Source of the DNA: Prosapia bicincta
Taxonomy: Eukaryota; Arthropoda; Insecta; Hemiptera; Cercopidae
Reading direction: 5' to 3'
Assembly: GCA_036971475.1 (NCBI GenBank)
Contig: JBAIZL010000376.1
Location: forward strand, 5,897,001-5,961,000
Length of the DNA: 64,000 nucleotides
Shown piece by piece: positions 30,169 to 43,478 of the stretch; position 1 is the stretch's first letter; each line of letters starts with the position of its first letter. The position numbers were made by a program, and so were the translations under genes. The notes below the pieces were generated by a model. The model saw only the letters and a program-made list of their open reading frames with translations, had not been told where the DNA came from and did no database searches.

Positions 30169-33100
30169 AAATTGTGAAAAAAATTTATTTTTCCAACATT
30201 TCATATTTTCTAGAAAGGCTCTCACTAATTTTGTAAAAAAAGTATATTTTTTTAACATTTTGAAATGCCTAGCAACGCTTTCATGAATTTTGTAAAAAAA
30301 AAAAATATTGTTTTCAACATTTTAAAATGCATAGCAATGCTTTTATGAATATTATGAAAAAAATTTTTTTTTTCAACATTTCATATTGCCTAGCAACGCT
30401 TTCACGAATTTTGTAAAAAAAAGTATATTTTTTCAACATTTCAAAATGACTAGCAACGCTTTCATGAATTTTGTAATAAAAATACATTTTTTCAACATTT
30501 CAAAATGCCTAGCAACGTTTTCATGAATTTTGTAAAAAAAATATATTTTTTCAACATTTCAAAATGCCTAGCAACGCTATTATGAATATTGTGAAAAAAA
30601 TATATTTTTTCAACATTTCAAAATGCCTGGCAACGCTTTCATGAATTGTGTGAAAAAAATATATTTTTTCAATATTTCTATGTGACTAGCAACGCTGTTA
30701 TGAATAATGTGAAAATAATATATTTTTTAACATTTCAAAATGCCTAGTAACGCTTTCAAGAATTTTGTAAAAAAAATATATTTTTTCAACATTTCAAAAT
30801 GCCTAGCAACGCTTTCATGAATTGTGAAAAAAAATATGTTTTTTCAACATTTCAAAATGCCTAGCAACGCTTTTATGAATTTGGTAAACAATATATATTT
30901 TTTCCACATTTCAAAATGCCTATCAACGCTTTCAATTATTGTCTGAAACAAATGTATTTTTTCAACATTTCAAAATGCTTAGCAACGCTTTCATGAATTT
31001 TGTAAAAAAATATATTTTTTCAACATTTTAAAATGCCTAGCAACGATTCCAATAATTGTGTGAAAAAAATATATTTTTTCAACTTTTCTAGATGCCTAGC
31101 AACGCTGTTATGAATAATGTGAATCAAATTAATTTTTTTAACATTTCTTAATGCCTAGCAACGCTTTCATGAATGTTGTAAAAGAAATACATTTTTTTAA
31201 CATTTCTAAATGACTATTAACGCTGTTATGAATAATGTGGTAAATATATAATTTTTCAACATTTTAAAATGCCTAGCAACGCTTTCATGAATTGTGTGAA
31301 AAAAATTTATTTTTTCAACATTTCTAAATGCCTAGCAACGCTGTTATGAATAATGTGGAAAAATATGTTTTTTTCAACTTTTCAAAATGCCTAGAAACGC
31401 TTTCATGAATTTTGTAAACAATATATATTTCTTTCACATTTCGATATTCCTAGCAATGCATTTATGAATTTTGTATAAAAAATATATTTTTTCAACACAT
31501 CAAAATGCCTAGCAACTTTTTCATGAATTTTGTAATAAAAATATATTTTTTCAATATTTCAGAACGCGTAGCAAAGCTTTCTCGAATTTTGTTAAAAAAT
31601 TATATTTTTTCAACATTTCAAAATGCCTAGCAACGCTGTTATGAATAATATGAAACAAATTTATTTTTTCAACATTTCATAATGCCTAGCAACCCTTTCT
31701 CGAATTTTTAAAAAAATATATTTTTTCAACATTTCAAAATGCCTAGCAAAGCTTTCATGAATTTGGTAAACAAAATATATTTTTACAACATTTTAAAATG
31801 CCTAGCAACGCTATCATGAATGTTGTAAAAAAAAAAAAAATTTCAACATTTCAAAATGCTTAGAAACGCTTTCATGAACTTTGTAAAAAAAATATATTTT
31901 TCAACATTTCAAAATGCCTAGGAACGCTTTTAAAAATAATGTGAAAAAAATTTATTTTTTCAACATTTCATATTGCCTAGCAACGCTTTCACGGCTTTTG
32001 TAAAAAAAGGTATATTTTATCAACATTCAAAATGCCTAGCAACGCTTTCATGAATTTGGTAAACAATATATATTTTTTCCACATTTCAAGAGGCCTAGCA
32101 ACGCTTTCATGAATTTGGTAATAAAAATATATGTTTTCAATATTTCAGAACGCGTAGCAAAGCTTTCTCGAATTTTGTTAAAAAATTATATTTTTTCAAC
32201 ATTTCAAAATGCCTAGCAACGCTGTTATGAATAATATGAAACAAATTTATTTTTTCAACATTTCATAATGCCTAGCAACCCTTTCTCGAATTTTTAAAAA
32301 AATATATTTTTTCAAGATTTCAAAATGCCTAGCAAAGCTTTCATGAATTTGGTAAACAAAATATATTTTTACAACATTTTAAAATGCCTAGCAACGCTAT
32401 CATGAATGTTGTAAAAAAAAAAAAAATTTCAACATTTCAAAATGCTTAGAAACGCTTTCATGAACTTTGTAAAAAAAATATATTTTTCAACATTTCAAAA
32501 TGCCTAGGAACGCTTTCATGAATTTGGTAAACAATATATATTTTTTCCACATTTCAAAAGGCCTAGCAACGCTTTCATGAATTTGGTAAAAAAAATATAT
32601 TTTTTCAACATTCCAAAATACCTAGCAACGCTCTCATGAATTTTGAAAAAAAATATATTTTTTCAACATTTTAAAATGCCTAGCAACGCTTTCATGAATT
32701 TAGTAAAAAAAATATATTGTTTCAACATTTCAAATTGCCTAGAAACGATGTTATGAATAATGTGAAAAAAATATATTTTTTCAACAATTCAAAATGCCTA
32801 GCAACGCTTCCTCGAATTTTGTAAAGAAAATATATTTTTCAACATTTGAAAATGCCTAGCAAAGCTTTCATGAGTTTTGTAAAAAAATATATTTTTTCAA
32901 CATTTCAAAATGCCTAGCAACGCTTTCATGAATTTGATAAACAATATATATTTTTTCACATTTCAAAATGCCTAGCAACGCATTTATGAATTTTGTAAAA
33001 ACAAATATATTTTTTCAACATTTCAAAATGCCTAACAACGCTTTCATGAATTTTGTAAAAAAATATATTTTTTTAACATTTCAAAATGCCTAGCAACGCT

Positions 33101-36100
33101 TTCATGAATTTGGTAAACAATATATATTTTTTCCACATTTCAAAAAGCCTAGCATTATAAAATGCCTAGCAACGATTCCAATAATTGTGTGAAAAAAATA
33201 TATTTTTTCAACTTTTCAGAATGCCTAGCAACGCTGTTATGAATAATATGAAACAAATTTATTTTTTCAACATTTCATAATGCCTAGCAAATCTTTCATG
33301 AGTTTTGTAAAAAAATATATTTTTTCAACATTTTAAAATGCCTAGCAACGATTAAAATAGTTGTGTGAAAAAAATAGATTTTTTCAACATTTCTAAATGC
33401 CTAGCAACGCTGTTATGAATAATGTGGAAAAAATATATTTTTTCAACATTTGAAAGAGCCTAGCAACGCTTTCATGAATTTGGTAAACAAAATATTGTTT
33501 TACAACATTTTAAAATGCCTAGCAACGCTGTCATGAATGTTGTAAAAAAATATATTTTTTCAACATTTTAAAATGCCTAGCAACGCTATTATAAATAACG
33601 TGAAAAAATATATGCTTTCAAAATTTCAAAATGCCTAGCAACGCTTTCATGAATTTGGGAAACAATATATATTTTTTCCACATTTCAAAATGCCTAGCAA
33701 CGCTTTAATGAATTTTGTAGAAAAAATATATTTTTTTAACAATTTAAAATGCCTGGCAAGACTTTCAATTATTGTGTGATAAAAATGTATTTTTTCAACA
33801 TTTCAAAATGCCTACCAACACTATTATGAATAATGTTAAACAAAATATATTTTTTCAACATTTCAAAATGCCTAGCAACGCTTCCATGAATTTGGTAAAC
33901 AAAATATATTTTTCCCACATTTTAAAATGCCTAGCAACGCTTTTATGAATGTTGTGAAAAAAATTTATTTTTTCAACATTATATATTGCCTAGCAACGCT
34001 TTCAGGAATTTTGTAAAAAATAGTATATTTTTTCAACAATTTAAAATGCATAGCAACGCTTTCATGAATGTGTGAATAAAATATATTTTTTTCAAAATTT
34101 TAAAATGCCTAGCAACGCTTTTAATAATAGTGTGAAAAAAATATATTTTTTTCAACATTTCTAGATGCCTAGCAACGCTGTTATGAATAATGTGAAAAAA
34201 AATATTTTTTTCAACATTTCGAAATTCCTAGCAACGCTGTTATGTATAATGTGAAACAAATTTATTTTTTCAACATTTCATAATGCCTAGCAACGCTTTC
34301 ATGAATTTTGTAAAAAAATATATTTTTTAACATTTCTAAAAGCCTAGCAACGCTGTTATGAATAATGTGAAAAAAATATATTTTTTCAACATTTCAAAAT
34401 GCCTAGAAACGCTTTCAAAAATTTAAAAAAAAAAATATATTTTTTCAACATTTCAAAATGCCTAGCAACGCTTTCATGAACTTTGGAAAAAAATATATTT
34501 TTTCAACATTTCAGAATGCCTAGCAACGCTTTCTCGAATTTTGTATAAAAATTATATTTTTTCAACATTTCAAAATGCCTAACAAAGCTTTCATGAGTTT
34601 TGTAAAAAAATATATTTTTTCAACATTTTAAAATGCCTAGCAACGATTCCAATAATTGTATGAAAAAAATATATTTTTTCAACTTTTCAGAATGCCTTGC
34701 AACGCTGTTATGAATAATATGAAACAAATTTATTTTTTCAACATTTCATAATGCCTAGCAAATCTTTCATGAGTTTTGTAAAAAAATTGATTTTTTCAAC
34801 ACTTCTAAATGCCTAGCAACGCTGTTATGAATAATGTGGAAAAAATATATTTTTTCAACATTTGAAAAAGCCTAGGAACGCTGTTATGAATTTGGTAAAC
34901 AAAATATTGTTTTACAACATTTCAAAATGCTTAGGAACGCTTTCATGATTTTTGTAAAAAAAAAATTTTTTTTCAACATTTTAAAATGCCTAGCAACGCT
35001 ATTATAAATAACGTGAAAAAAATATATGTTTTCAACATTTCAAAATGCCTAGCAACGCTTTCATGAATTTGGTAAACAATATATATTTTTTCCACATTTC
35101 AAAATGCCTAGCAACGCTTTAATGAATTTTGTAGAAAAAAAATATTTTTTCAACATTTCAAAATGCCTAGTAACGCTTTCAAAAATTTTGTAAAAAAATA
35201 TATTTTTTCAACATTTCAAAATGCCTAGCAACGCTTTCATGAATTTTGAAAAAAAATATATTTTTTCAACATTTCAGAATGCCTAGCAACGCTTTCTCGA
35301 ATTTTGTAAAAAAATTATATTTTTTCAACATTTCAAAATGCCTAGCAACGCATTTATGAATTTTGTAAAAACAAATATATTTTTTCAACATTTCAAAATG
35401 CCTAACAACGCTTTCATGAATTTTGTAAAAAAAATATATTTTTTTTCCATTTCAAAATGCCTAGCAACGCTTTCATGAATTTGGTAAACAATATATATTT
35501 TTTCCACATTTCAAAAGGCCTAGCAACGATTAAAATAATTGTGTGAAAAAAATAGATTTTTTCAACATTTCAAAATGCCTAGCAACGCATTTATGAATTT
35601 TGTAAAAACAAATATATTTTTTCAACATTTCAAAATGCTTAACAACGCTTTCATGAATTTTGTAAAAAAAATATATTTTTTTAACATTTCAAAATGCCTA
35701 GCAAAACTTTCATGAGTTTTGTAAAATAATATATTTTTTCAACATTTTAAAATGCCTAGCAACGATTCCAATAATTGTGTGAAAAAAACATATTTTTTTA
35801 ACTTTTCAGAATGCCTAGCAACGCTGTTATGAATAATATGAAACAAATTTATTTTTTCAACATTCCATAATGCCTAACAAATCTTTAATGAGTTTTGTAA
35901 AAAATTATATTTTTTCAACATTTTAAAATGCCTAGCAACGATTAAAATAGTTGTGTGAAAAAAATAGATTTTTTCAACATTTCCAAATGCCTAGCAACGC
36001 TGTTATGAATAATGTGGAAAAAATATATTTTTTCAACATTTGAAAATGCCTAGCAACGCTTTCATGAATTTGGTAAACAAAATATTGTTTTACAACATTT

Positions 36101-37030
36101 TAAAATGCCTAGCAATGCTTTCATGAACGTTGTAAAAAAAAAAAAATTTCAACATTTCAAAATTCTTAGCAACGCTTTCATGAATTTTGTAAAAAAAATA
36201 TATATTTTTTCAACATTTTAAAATGCCTAGCAACGCTATCATAAATAACGTGAAAAAAATATATGTTTTCAACATTTCAAAATGCCTAGCAACGCTTTCA
36301 TGAATTTGGTAAACAATATATATTTTTTCCACATTTCAAAATGCCTAGCAACGCTTTAATGAATTTTGTAGAAAAAATATATTTTTTTTAACAATTTAAA
36401 ATGCCTAGCAACGCTTTCAATTATTGTGTGAAAAAAATGTATTTTTTCAACTTTTCAAAATGCCTACCAACACTATTATGAATAATGTTAAACAAAATAT
36501 ATTTTTTTAACATTTCAAAATGCAAAACAACGCTTCCATGAATTTGGTAAACAAAATATATTTTTTCCACATTTCAAAATGCCTAGCAACGCTTTTATGA
36601 ATGTTGTGAAAAAAATTTATTTTTTGAACATTATATATTGCCTAGCAACGCTTTCAGGAATTTTGTAAAAAAAAGTATATTTTTTCAACATTTTAAAATG
36701 CATAGCAACGCTTTCATGAATGTGTGAATAAAATATATTTTTTTCAAAATTTTAAAATGTCTAGCAACGCTTTCAATAATAGTGTGAAAAAAATATATTT
36801 TTCCAACATTTCAAAATGCCTAGCAACGCTGTTATGAATAATATGAAACAAATTTATTTTTTCAACATTTCATAATGCCTATCAACGCTTTCTCGATTTT
36901 GTAAAAAAATTATATTTTTTCAACATTTAAAAATGCCTAGCAACGCTGTTATGAATAATGTGAAAAAAAATATTTTTTTCAACATTTCGAAATTCCTAGC
37001 AACGCTGTTATGTATAATGTGAAACAAATT
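30169..37030 (+). repeat. Satellite zone rich in TTTGGTAAAC and TTTCTCGAATTTTG monomers
   Basis: Here the common monomer variants read TTCATGAATTTGGTAAAC followed by AATATATATTTTTTCCAC, or TTTCTCGAATTTTGTAA, or GATTCCAATAATTGTGTG. The TTTGGTAAAC form is absent from the first ~21.6 kb, and the TTTTTCGAAATTTG form that is common at 7-28 kb is essentially gone. Apart from the 586-bp-offset duplication below I see no long higher-order unit, although many blocks of a few monomers recur. Confidence 0.75.
31521..32516 (+). repeat. 586-bp-offset satellite duplication (two ~410-bp blocks)
   Basis: Bases 31,521-31,930 recur at 32,107-32,516. Landmarks are AGAACGCGTAGCAAAGC (31,561 and 32,147) and CATGAATGTTGTAAAA followed by a long A-run (31,814 and 32,401). 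The offset is close to ten monomers. After the shared word CCTAGGAACGCTTT the copies diverge. Confidence 0.8.
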
Positions 37031-39584
37031 TATTTTTTCAACATTTCATAATGCCTAGCAACGCTTTCATGAATTTTGTAAAAAAATATATTTTTTAACA
37101 TTTCTAAATGCCTAGCAACGCTGTTATGAATAATGTGAAAAAAATTTATTTTTTCAACATTTCAAAATGCCTAGAAACGCTTTCAAAAATTTTGTAAAAA
37201 AAATATATTTTTTCAACATTTCAGAATGCCTAGCAACGCTGTTATGAAAATATGAAACAAAATATATTTTTACAACATTTTAAAATGCCTAGCAACGCTA
37301 TCATGAATGTTGTACAAAAAAAACATTTCAACATTTCTAAATGCTTAGAAACGCTTTCATGAACTTTGTAAAAAAAATATATTTTTTCAACATTTCAAAC
37401 GCCTAGTAACGCTTTCATGAATGTTGTAAAAAAATATATTTTTTCAACATTTCAAAATGCCTAGCAACACTTTCATGAATTCCGTAAACAATATATATTT
37501 TTTCCACATTTCAAAATGCCTAGCAACTCTTTTATGACTTTTGTAAAAAAAATATATTTTTTCAACATTTCAAAATGCCTAGCAACGCTTTCATGAATTT
37601 GATAAACAATATATATTTTTTTCACATTTCAAAATGCCTAGCAACGCTTTTATGAATTTTGTAAAAACAAATATATTTTTTCAACATTTCAAAATGCCTA
37701 GCAACGCTTTCATGAATTTGGTAAACAATATATATTTTTTCCAGATTTCCAAAGGCCTAGCAACGCTTTCATGAATTTTGAAAAAAATTTATTTTTTCAA
37801 CATTTCAAAATGCCTAGCAACGCTTTCATGAATTTAGTAAAAAAAATATATTGTCTCAACATTTCAAAATGCCTAGCAACGCTTTCTCGAATTTTGTAAA
37901 GAAAATATATTTTTTCAACATTTGAAAATGCCTAGCAAAGCTTTCATGAGATTTGTAAAAAAATATATTTTTTTAACATTTTAAAATGCCTAGCAACGAT
38001 TCCAATAATTGTGTGAAAAAAACATATTTTTTCAACATTTCAAAATGCCTAGCAACGCTTTCATGAATTTGATAAACAATATATATTTTTTCCACATTTC
38101 AAAATGCCTAGCAACTCTTTTATGACTTTTGTAAAAAAAATATATTTTTTCAACATTTCAAAATGCCTAGCAACGCTTTCATGAATTTGATAAACAATAT
38201 ATATTTTTTTCACATTTCAAAATGCCTAGCAACGCTTTTATGAATTTTGTAAAAACAAATATATTTTTTCAACATTTCAAAATGCCTAGCAACGCTTTCA
38301 TGAATTTGGTAAACAATATATATTTTTTCCAGATTTCCAAAGGCCTAGCAACGCTTTCATGAATTTTGAAAAAAATTTATTTTTTCAACATTTCAAAATG
38401 CCTAGCAACGCTTTCATGAATTTAGTAAAAAAAATATATTGTTTCAACATTTCAAAATGCCTAGCAATGCTTTCTCGAATTTTGTAAAGAAAATATATTT
38501 TTTCAACATTTGAAAATGCCTAGCAAAGCTTTCATGAGATTTGTAAAAAAATATATTTTTTTAACATTTTAAAATGCCTAGCAACGATTCCAATAATTGT
38601 GTGAAAAAAACATATTTTTTCAACATTTCAAAATGCCTAGCAACGCTTTCATGAATTTGATAAACAAAATATAAATTTTTTCACATTTCAAAATGCCTAG
38701 CAACGCATTTATGAATTTAGTAAAAAACAAATACATTTTTTCAACATTTCAAAATGCCTAGCAAAACGTTCATGAGTTTTGTAAAATGTTATATATTTTC
38801 AACATTTTAAAATGCCTAGCAACGATTAAAATAATTGTGTGAAAAAAATGGATTTTTTCAACATTTCTAAATGCCTAGCAACGCTGTTATGAATAATGTG
38901 GAAAAAATATATTTTTTCAACATTTGAAAAAGCCTAGCAACGCTTTCATGAATATGGTAAACAAAATATATTTTTACAACATTTTAAAATGCCTAGCAAC
39001 GCTTTCATGAATTTTGTAAAAAAAATATATTTTTTCAACATTTTAAAATGCCTAGCAACGCTATCATAAATAACGTGAAAAAAATATATGTTTTCAACAT
39101 TTCAAAATGCCTAGCAACGTTTTCACAAATTTGGTAAACAATATATATTTTTTCCACATTTCAAAATGCCTAGAAACGCTTTAATGAATTTTGTAAAAAA
39201 AATATATCTTTTCAACAATTTAAAATGCCTAGCAAGGCTTTCAATTATTGTGTGAAAAAAAATGTATTTTTCAACATTTCAAAATGCCTACCAACGCTAT
39301 TATGAATAATGTTAAACAAAATATATTTTTTCAACATTTCAAAATGCCTAGCAACGCTTCCATGAGTTTGGTAAACAAAATATATTTTTTCCACATTTCA
39401 AAATGCCTAGCAACGCTTTTATGAATATTGTGAAAAAAAATTATTTTTTTTACAATATATATTGCCTAGCAACGCTTTCAGGAATTTTGTAAAAAAAAGT
39501 ATATTTTTTCAACATTTCAAAATGCCTAGCAACGCTTTCATGAATTTTGAAAAAAAAATATATTATTTCAACACTTCAAAATGC
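37031..39584 (+). repeat. 2,649-bp-offset satellite duplication, copy 1
   Basis: This 2,554-bp block matches 39,680-42,233 at a constant offset of 2,649 bp (about 45 monomers) in every stretch I compared, including private variants such as TTGTCTCAAC, GCAATGCTTTCTCG and CATGAATTCCGTAAAC. It contains a 588-bp internal tandem duplication (37,483-~38,659). Left limit: the base before 37,031 is T but before 39,680 is A. Right limit: C at 39,585 against A at 42,234. Confidence 0.9.
37483..38659 (+). repeat. 588-bp (10-monomer) tandem duplication nested in copy 1
   Basis: The block beginning TAAACAATATATATTTTTTC at 37,483 recurs at 38,071 (offset 588). Marker CAACTCTTTTATGAC is at 37,524 and 38,112. 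The halves differ at a few sites, for example TTGTCTC against TTGTTTC and GCAACGCTTTCTCG against GCAATGCTTTCTCG. The same pair, with the same differences, sits in the downstream copy (40,132-~41,308), so this duplication is older than the 2,649-bp one. Confidence 0.85.
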
Positions 39585-39679
39585 CTAGCAACGCTTTTAT
39601 GAATATTGTGAAAAAAAATTATTTTTTTTACAATATATATTGCCTAGCAACGCTTTCAGGAATTTTGTAAAAAAAAGTA

Positions 39680-42233
39680 TATTTTTTCAACATTTCATAA
39701 TGCCTAGCAACGCTTTCATGAATTTTGTAAAAAAATATATTTTTTAACATTTCTAAATGCCTAGCAACGCTGTTATGAATAATGTGAAAAAAATTTATTT
39801 TTTCAACATTTCAAAATGCCTAGAAACGCTTTCAAAAATTTTGTAAAAAAAATATATTTTTTCAACATTTCAGAATGCCTAGCAACGCTGTTATGAAAAT
39901 ATGAAACAAAATATATTTTTACAACATTTTAAAATGCCTAGCAACGCTATCATGAATGTTGTACAAAAAAAACATTTCAACATTTCTAAATGCTTAGAAA
40001 CGCTTTCATGAACTTTGTAAAAAAAATATATTTTTTCAACATTTCAAACGCCTAGTAACGCTTTCATGAATGTTGTAAAAAAATATATTTTTTCAACATT
40101 TCAAAATGCCTAGCAACACTTTCATGAATTCCGTAAACAATATATATTTTTTCCACATTTCAAAATGCCTAGCAACTCTTTTATGACTTTTGTAAAAAAA
40201 ATATATTTTTTCAACATTTCAAAATGCCTAGCAACGCTTTCATGAATTTGATAAACAATATATATTTTTTTCACATTTCAAAATGCCTAGCAACGCTTTT
40301 ATGAATTTTGTAAAAACAAATATATTTTTTCAACATTTCAAAATGCCTAGCAACGCTTTCATGAATTTGGTAAACAATATATATTTTTTCCAGATTTCCA
40401 AAGGCCTAGCAACGCTTTCATGAATTTTGAAAAAAATTTATTTTTTCAACATTTCAAAATGCCTAGCAACGCTTTCATGAATTTAGTAAAAAAAATATAT
40501 TGTCTCAACATTTCAAAATGCCTAGCAACGCTTTCTCGAATTTTGTAAAGAAAATATATTTTTTCAACATTTGAAAATGCCTAGCAAAGCTTTCATGAGA
40601 TTTGTAAAAAAATATATTTTTTTAACATTTTAAAATGCCTAGCAACGATTCCAATAATTGTGTGAAAAAAACATATTTTTTCAACATTTCAAAATGCCTA
40701 GCAACGCTTTCATGAATTTGATAAACAATATATATTTTTTCCACATTTCAAAATGCCTAGCAACTCTTTTATGACTTTTGTAAAAAAAATATATTTTTTC
40801 AACATTTCAAAATGCCTAGCAACGCTTTCATGAATTTGATAAACAATATATATTTTTTTCACATTTCAAAATGCCTAGCAACGCTTTTATGAATTTTGTA
40901 AAAACAAATATATTTTTTCAACATTTCAAAATGCCTAGCAACGCTTTCATGAATTTGGTAAACAATATATATTTTTTCCAGATTTCCAAAGGCCTAGCAA
41001 CGCTTTCATGAATTTTGAAAAAAATTTATTTTTTCAACATTTCAAAATGCCTAGCAACGCTTTCATGAATTTAGTAAAAAAAATATATTGTTTCAACATT
41101 TCAAAATGCCTAGCAATGCTTTCTCGAATTTTGTAAAGAAAATATATTTTTTCAACATTTGAAAATGCCTAGCAAAGCTTTCATGAGATTTGTAAAAAAA
41201 TATATTTTTTTAACATTTTAAAATGCCTAGCAACGATTCCAATAATTGTGTGAAAAAAACATATTTTTTCAACATTTCAAAATGCCTAGCAACGCTTTCA
41301 TGAATTTGATAAACAAAATATAAATTTTTTCACATTTCAAAATGCCTAGCAACGCATTTATGAATTTAGTAAAAAACAAATACATTTTTTCAACATTTCA
41401 AAATGCCTAGCAAAACGTTCATGAGTTTTGTAAAATGTTATATATTTTCAACATTTTAAAATGCCTAGCAACGATTAAAATAATTGTGTGAAAAAAATGG
41501 ATTTTTTCAACATTTCTAAATGCCTAGCAACGCTGTTATGAATAATGTGGAAAAAATATATTTTTTCAACATTTGAAAAAGCCTAGCAACGCTTTCATGA
41601 ATATGGTAAACAAAATATATTTTTACAACATTTTAAAATGCCTAGCAACGCTTTCATGAATTTTGTAAAAAAAATATATTTTTTCAACATTTTAAAATGC
41701 CTAGCAACGCTATCATAAATAACGTGAAAAAAATATATGTTTTCAACATTTCAAAATGCCTAGCAACGTTTTCACAAATTTGGTAAACAATATATATTTT
41801 TTCCACATTTCAAAATGCCTAGAAACGCTTTAATGAATTTTGTAAAAAAAATATATCTTTTCAACAATTTAAAATGCCTAGCAAGGCTTTCAATTATTGT
41901 GTGAAAAAAAATGTATTTTTCAACATTTCAAAATGCCTACCAACGCTATTATGAATAATGTTAAACAAAATATATTTTTTCAACATTTCAAAATGCCTAG
42001 CAACGCTTCCATGAGTTTGGTAAACAAAATATATTTTTTCCACATTTCAAAATGCCTAGCAACGCTTTTATGAATATTGTGAAAAAAAATTATTTTTTTT
42101 ACAATATATATTGCCTAGCAACGCTTTCAGGAATTTTGTAAAAAAAAGTATATTTTTTCAACATTTCAAAATGCCTAGCAACGCTTTCATGAATTTTGAA
42201 AAAAAAATATATTATTTCAACACTTCAAAATGC
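39680..42233 (+). repeat. 2,649-bp-offset satellite duplication, copy 2
   Basis: Downstream partner of 37,031-39,584. The 95 bp between the copies (39,585-39,679) repeat monomers found at ~39,412-39,506 (CGCTTTTATGAATATTGTG and CTTTCAGGAATTTTG), as expected of an unequal exchange. I found no substitutions between the copies by eye. That means very recent duplication or an assembly artefact. Confidence 0.9.
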
Positions 42234-43478
42234 ATAGCAACGCTTTCATGAATTTTGAAAAAAAAATATATTTTTTCAACATTTTAAAATGCATAGCAAC
42301 GCTTTCATGAATGTGTGAATAAAATATATTTTTTTCAAAATTTTAAAATGCCTAGCAACGTTTTCAATAATAGTGTGAAAAAAAATATATTTTTTCAACA
42401 TTTCTAGATGCCTAGCAACGCTGTTATGAATAATGGGAAAATAAATATTTTTTTCAACATTTCGAAATGCCTAGCAACGCTTTCTCGAATTTTGTAAAAA
42501 AATTATATTTTTTCAACATTTCAAAATGCCTAGCAACGCTGTTATGAATAATATGAAACAAATTTATTTTTTCAACATTTCATAATACCTAGCAACGCTT
42601 TCTCGAATTATGTAAAAAAATTATATTTTTTCAACATTTCAAAATGCCTAGCAAAGCTTTCATGAGTTTTGTAAAAAAATATATTTTTTCAACATTTTAA
42701 AATTCCTAGCAACGATTCCAATAATTGTGTGAAAAAATATATTTTTTCAACATTTCAGAATGCCTAGCAACGCTGTTATGAAAATATGAAACAAATTTAT
42801 TTTTTCAACATTTCATAATGCCTAGCAACGCTTTCTCGAATTTTGTAAAAAAAACATATATTTTCAACATTTCAAAATGCCTAGCAACGCTTTCATGAAT
42901 TTTGTAAAAAAAAATATATTTTTACAACATTTCAAAATGCCTAGGAACCCTTTCATGAATTTTGTAAATCAAATATATTTTTTAACATTTCAAAATGCCT
43001 AGCAACGCTTCCATGAATTTGGTAAAAAAATATATTTATTCCACATTTCAAAATGCCTAGCTACGCTTTTATGAATATTGTAAAAAAAAAATATTTTTTC
43101 AACATTTCAAAATGCCTAGCAACGCTTTCATGAGTTTTGTAAAAAAATATATTTTTTCAACATTTTAAATTGCCTAGCAACGATTCCAATAATTGTGTGA
43201 AAAAAATAGATTTTTTCAACATTTCTAAATGCCTAGCAACGCTGATATGAATAATGTGGAAAAAATATATTTTTTCAACTTTTGAAAATGCCTAGCAACG
43301 CTTTCATGCATTTGGTAAACAAAATATATTTTTTCAACCTTTTAAAATGCCTAACTTTCATGTATTTTGTGAAAAAATATATTTTTTCAACATTTCATAA
43401 TGCCTAGCAACGCTTTCATGAGTTTTTTGAAAAAAATTTATTATTCCAACATTTTAAAATGCCTAGCAACTCTGTTAT

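Larger units (their letters stand above)
1..43478 (+). repeat. 59-bp satellite DNA array (~735 monomers, single orientation)
   Basis: The whole interval is a head-to-tail array of one monomer, usually 59 bp (56-62 bp with indels). In order, a monomer has a conserved box AAAATGCCTAGCAACGC, a 14-16 bp variable stretch (commonly TTTCATGAATTTTGTG or TGTTATGAATAATGTG), an A-tract, TATATA, and a T-tract ending TTTTTTCAACATTTC. The box reads on the + strand throughout, and I saw no inverted monomers or foreign insertions. The array begins before base 1 and ends within a monomer near 43,478. Length, monotony and layered higher-order duplication are typical of centromeric or pericentromeric satellites, but location and function are inference. 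I do not recognise the monomer as a named family. Confidence 0.97.

Noticed and set aside
1..43478. CRISPR-like appearance (short regularly spaced direct repeats)
   Set aside because: The intervals between boxes are themselves repeats rather than unique spacers, there are hundreds of units, no cas genes, and the context is eukaryotic.
1..43478. CENP-B box or telomeric repeat
   Set aside because: TTCGAAATTTG monomers hold only the TTCG start of a CENP-B box and lack the CGGG end. No TTAGG or TTAGGG runs exist.
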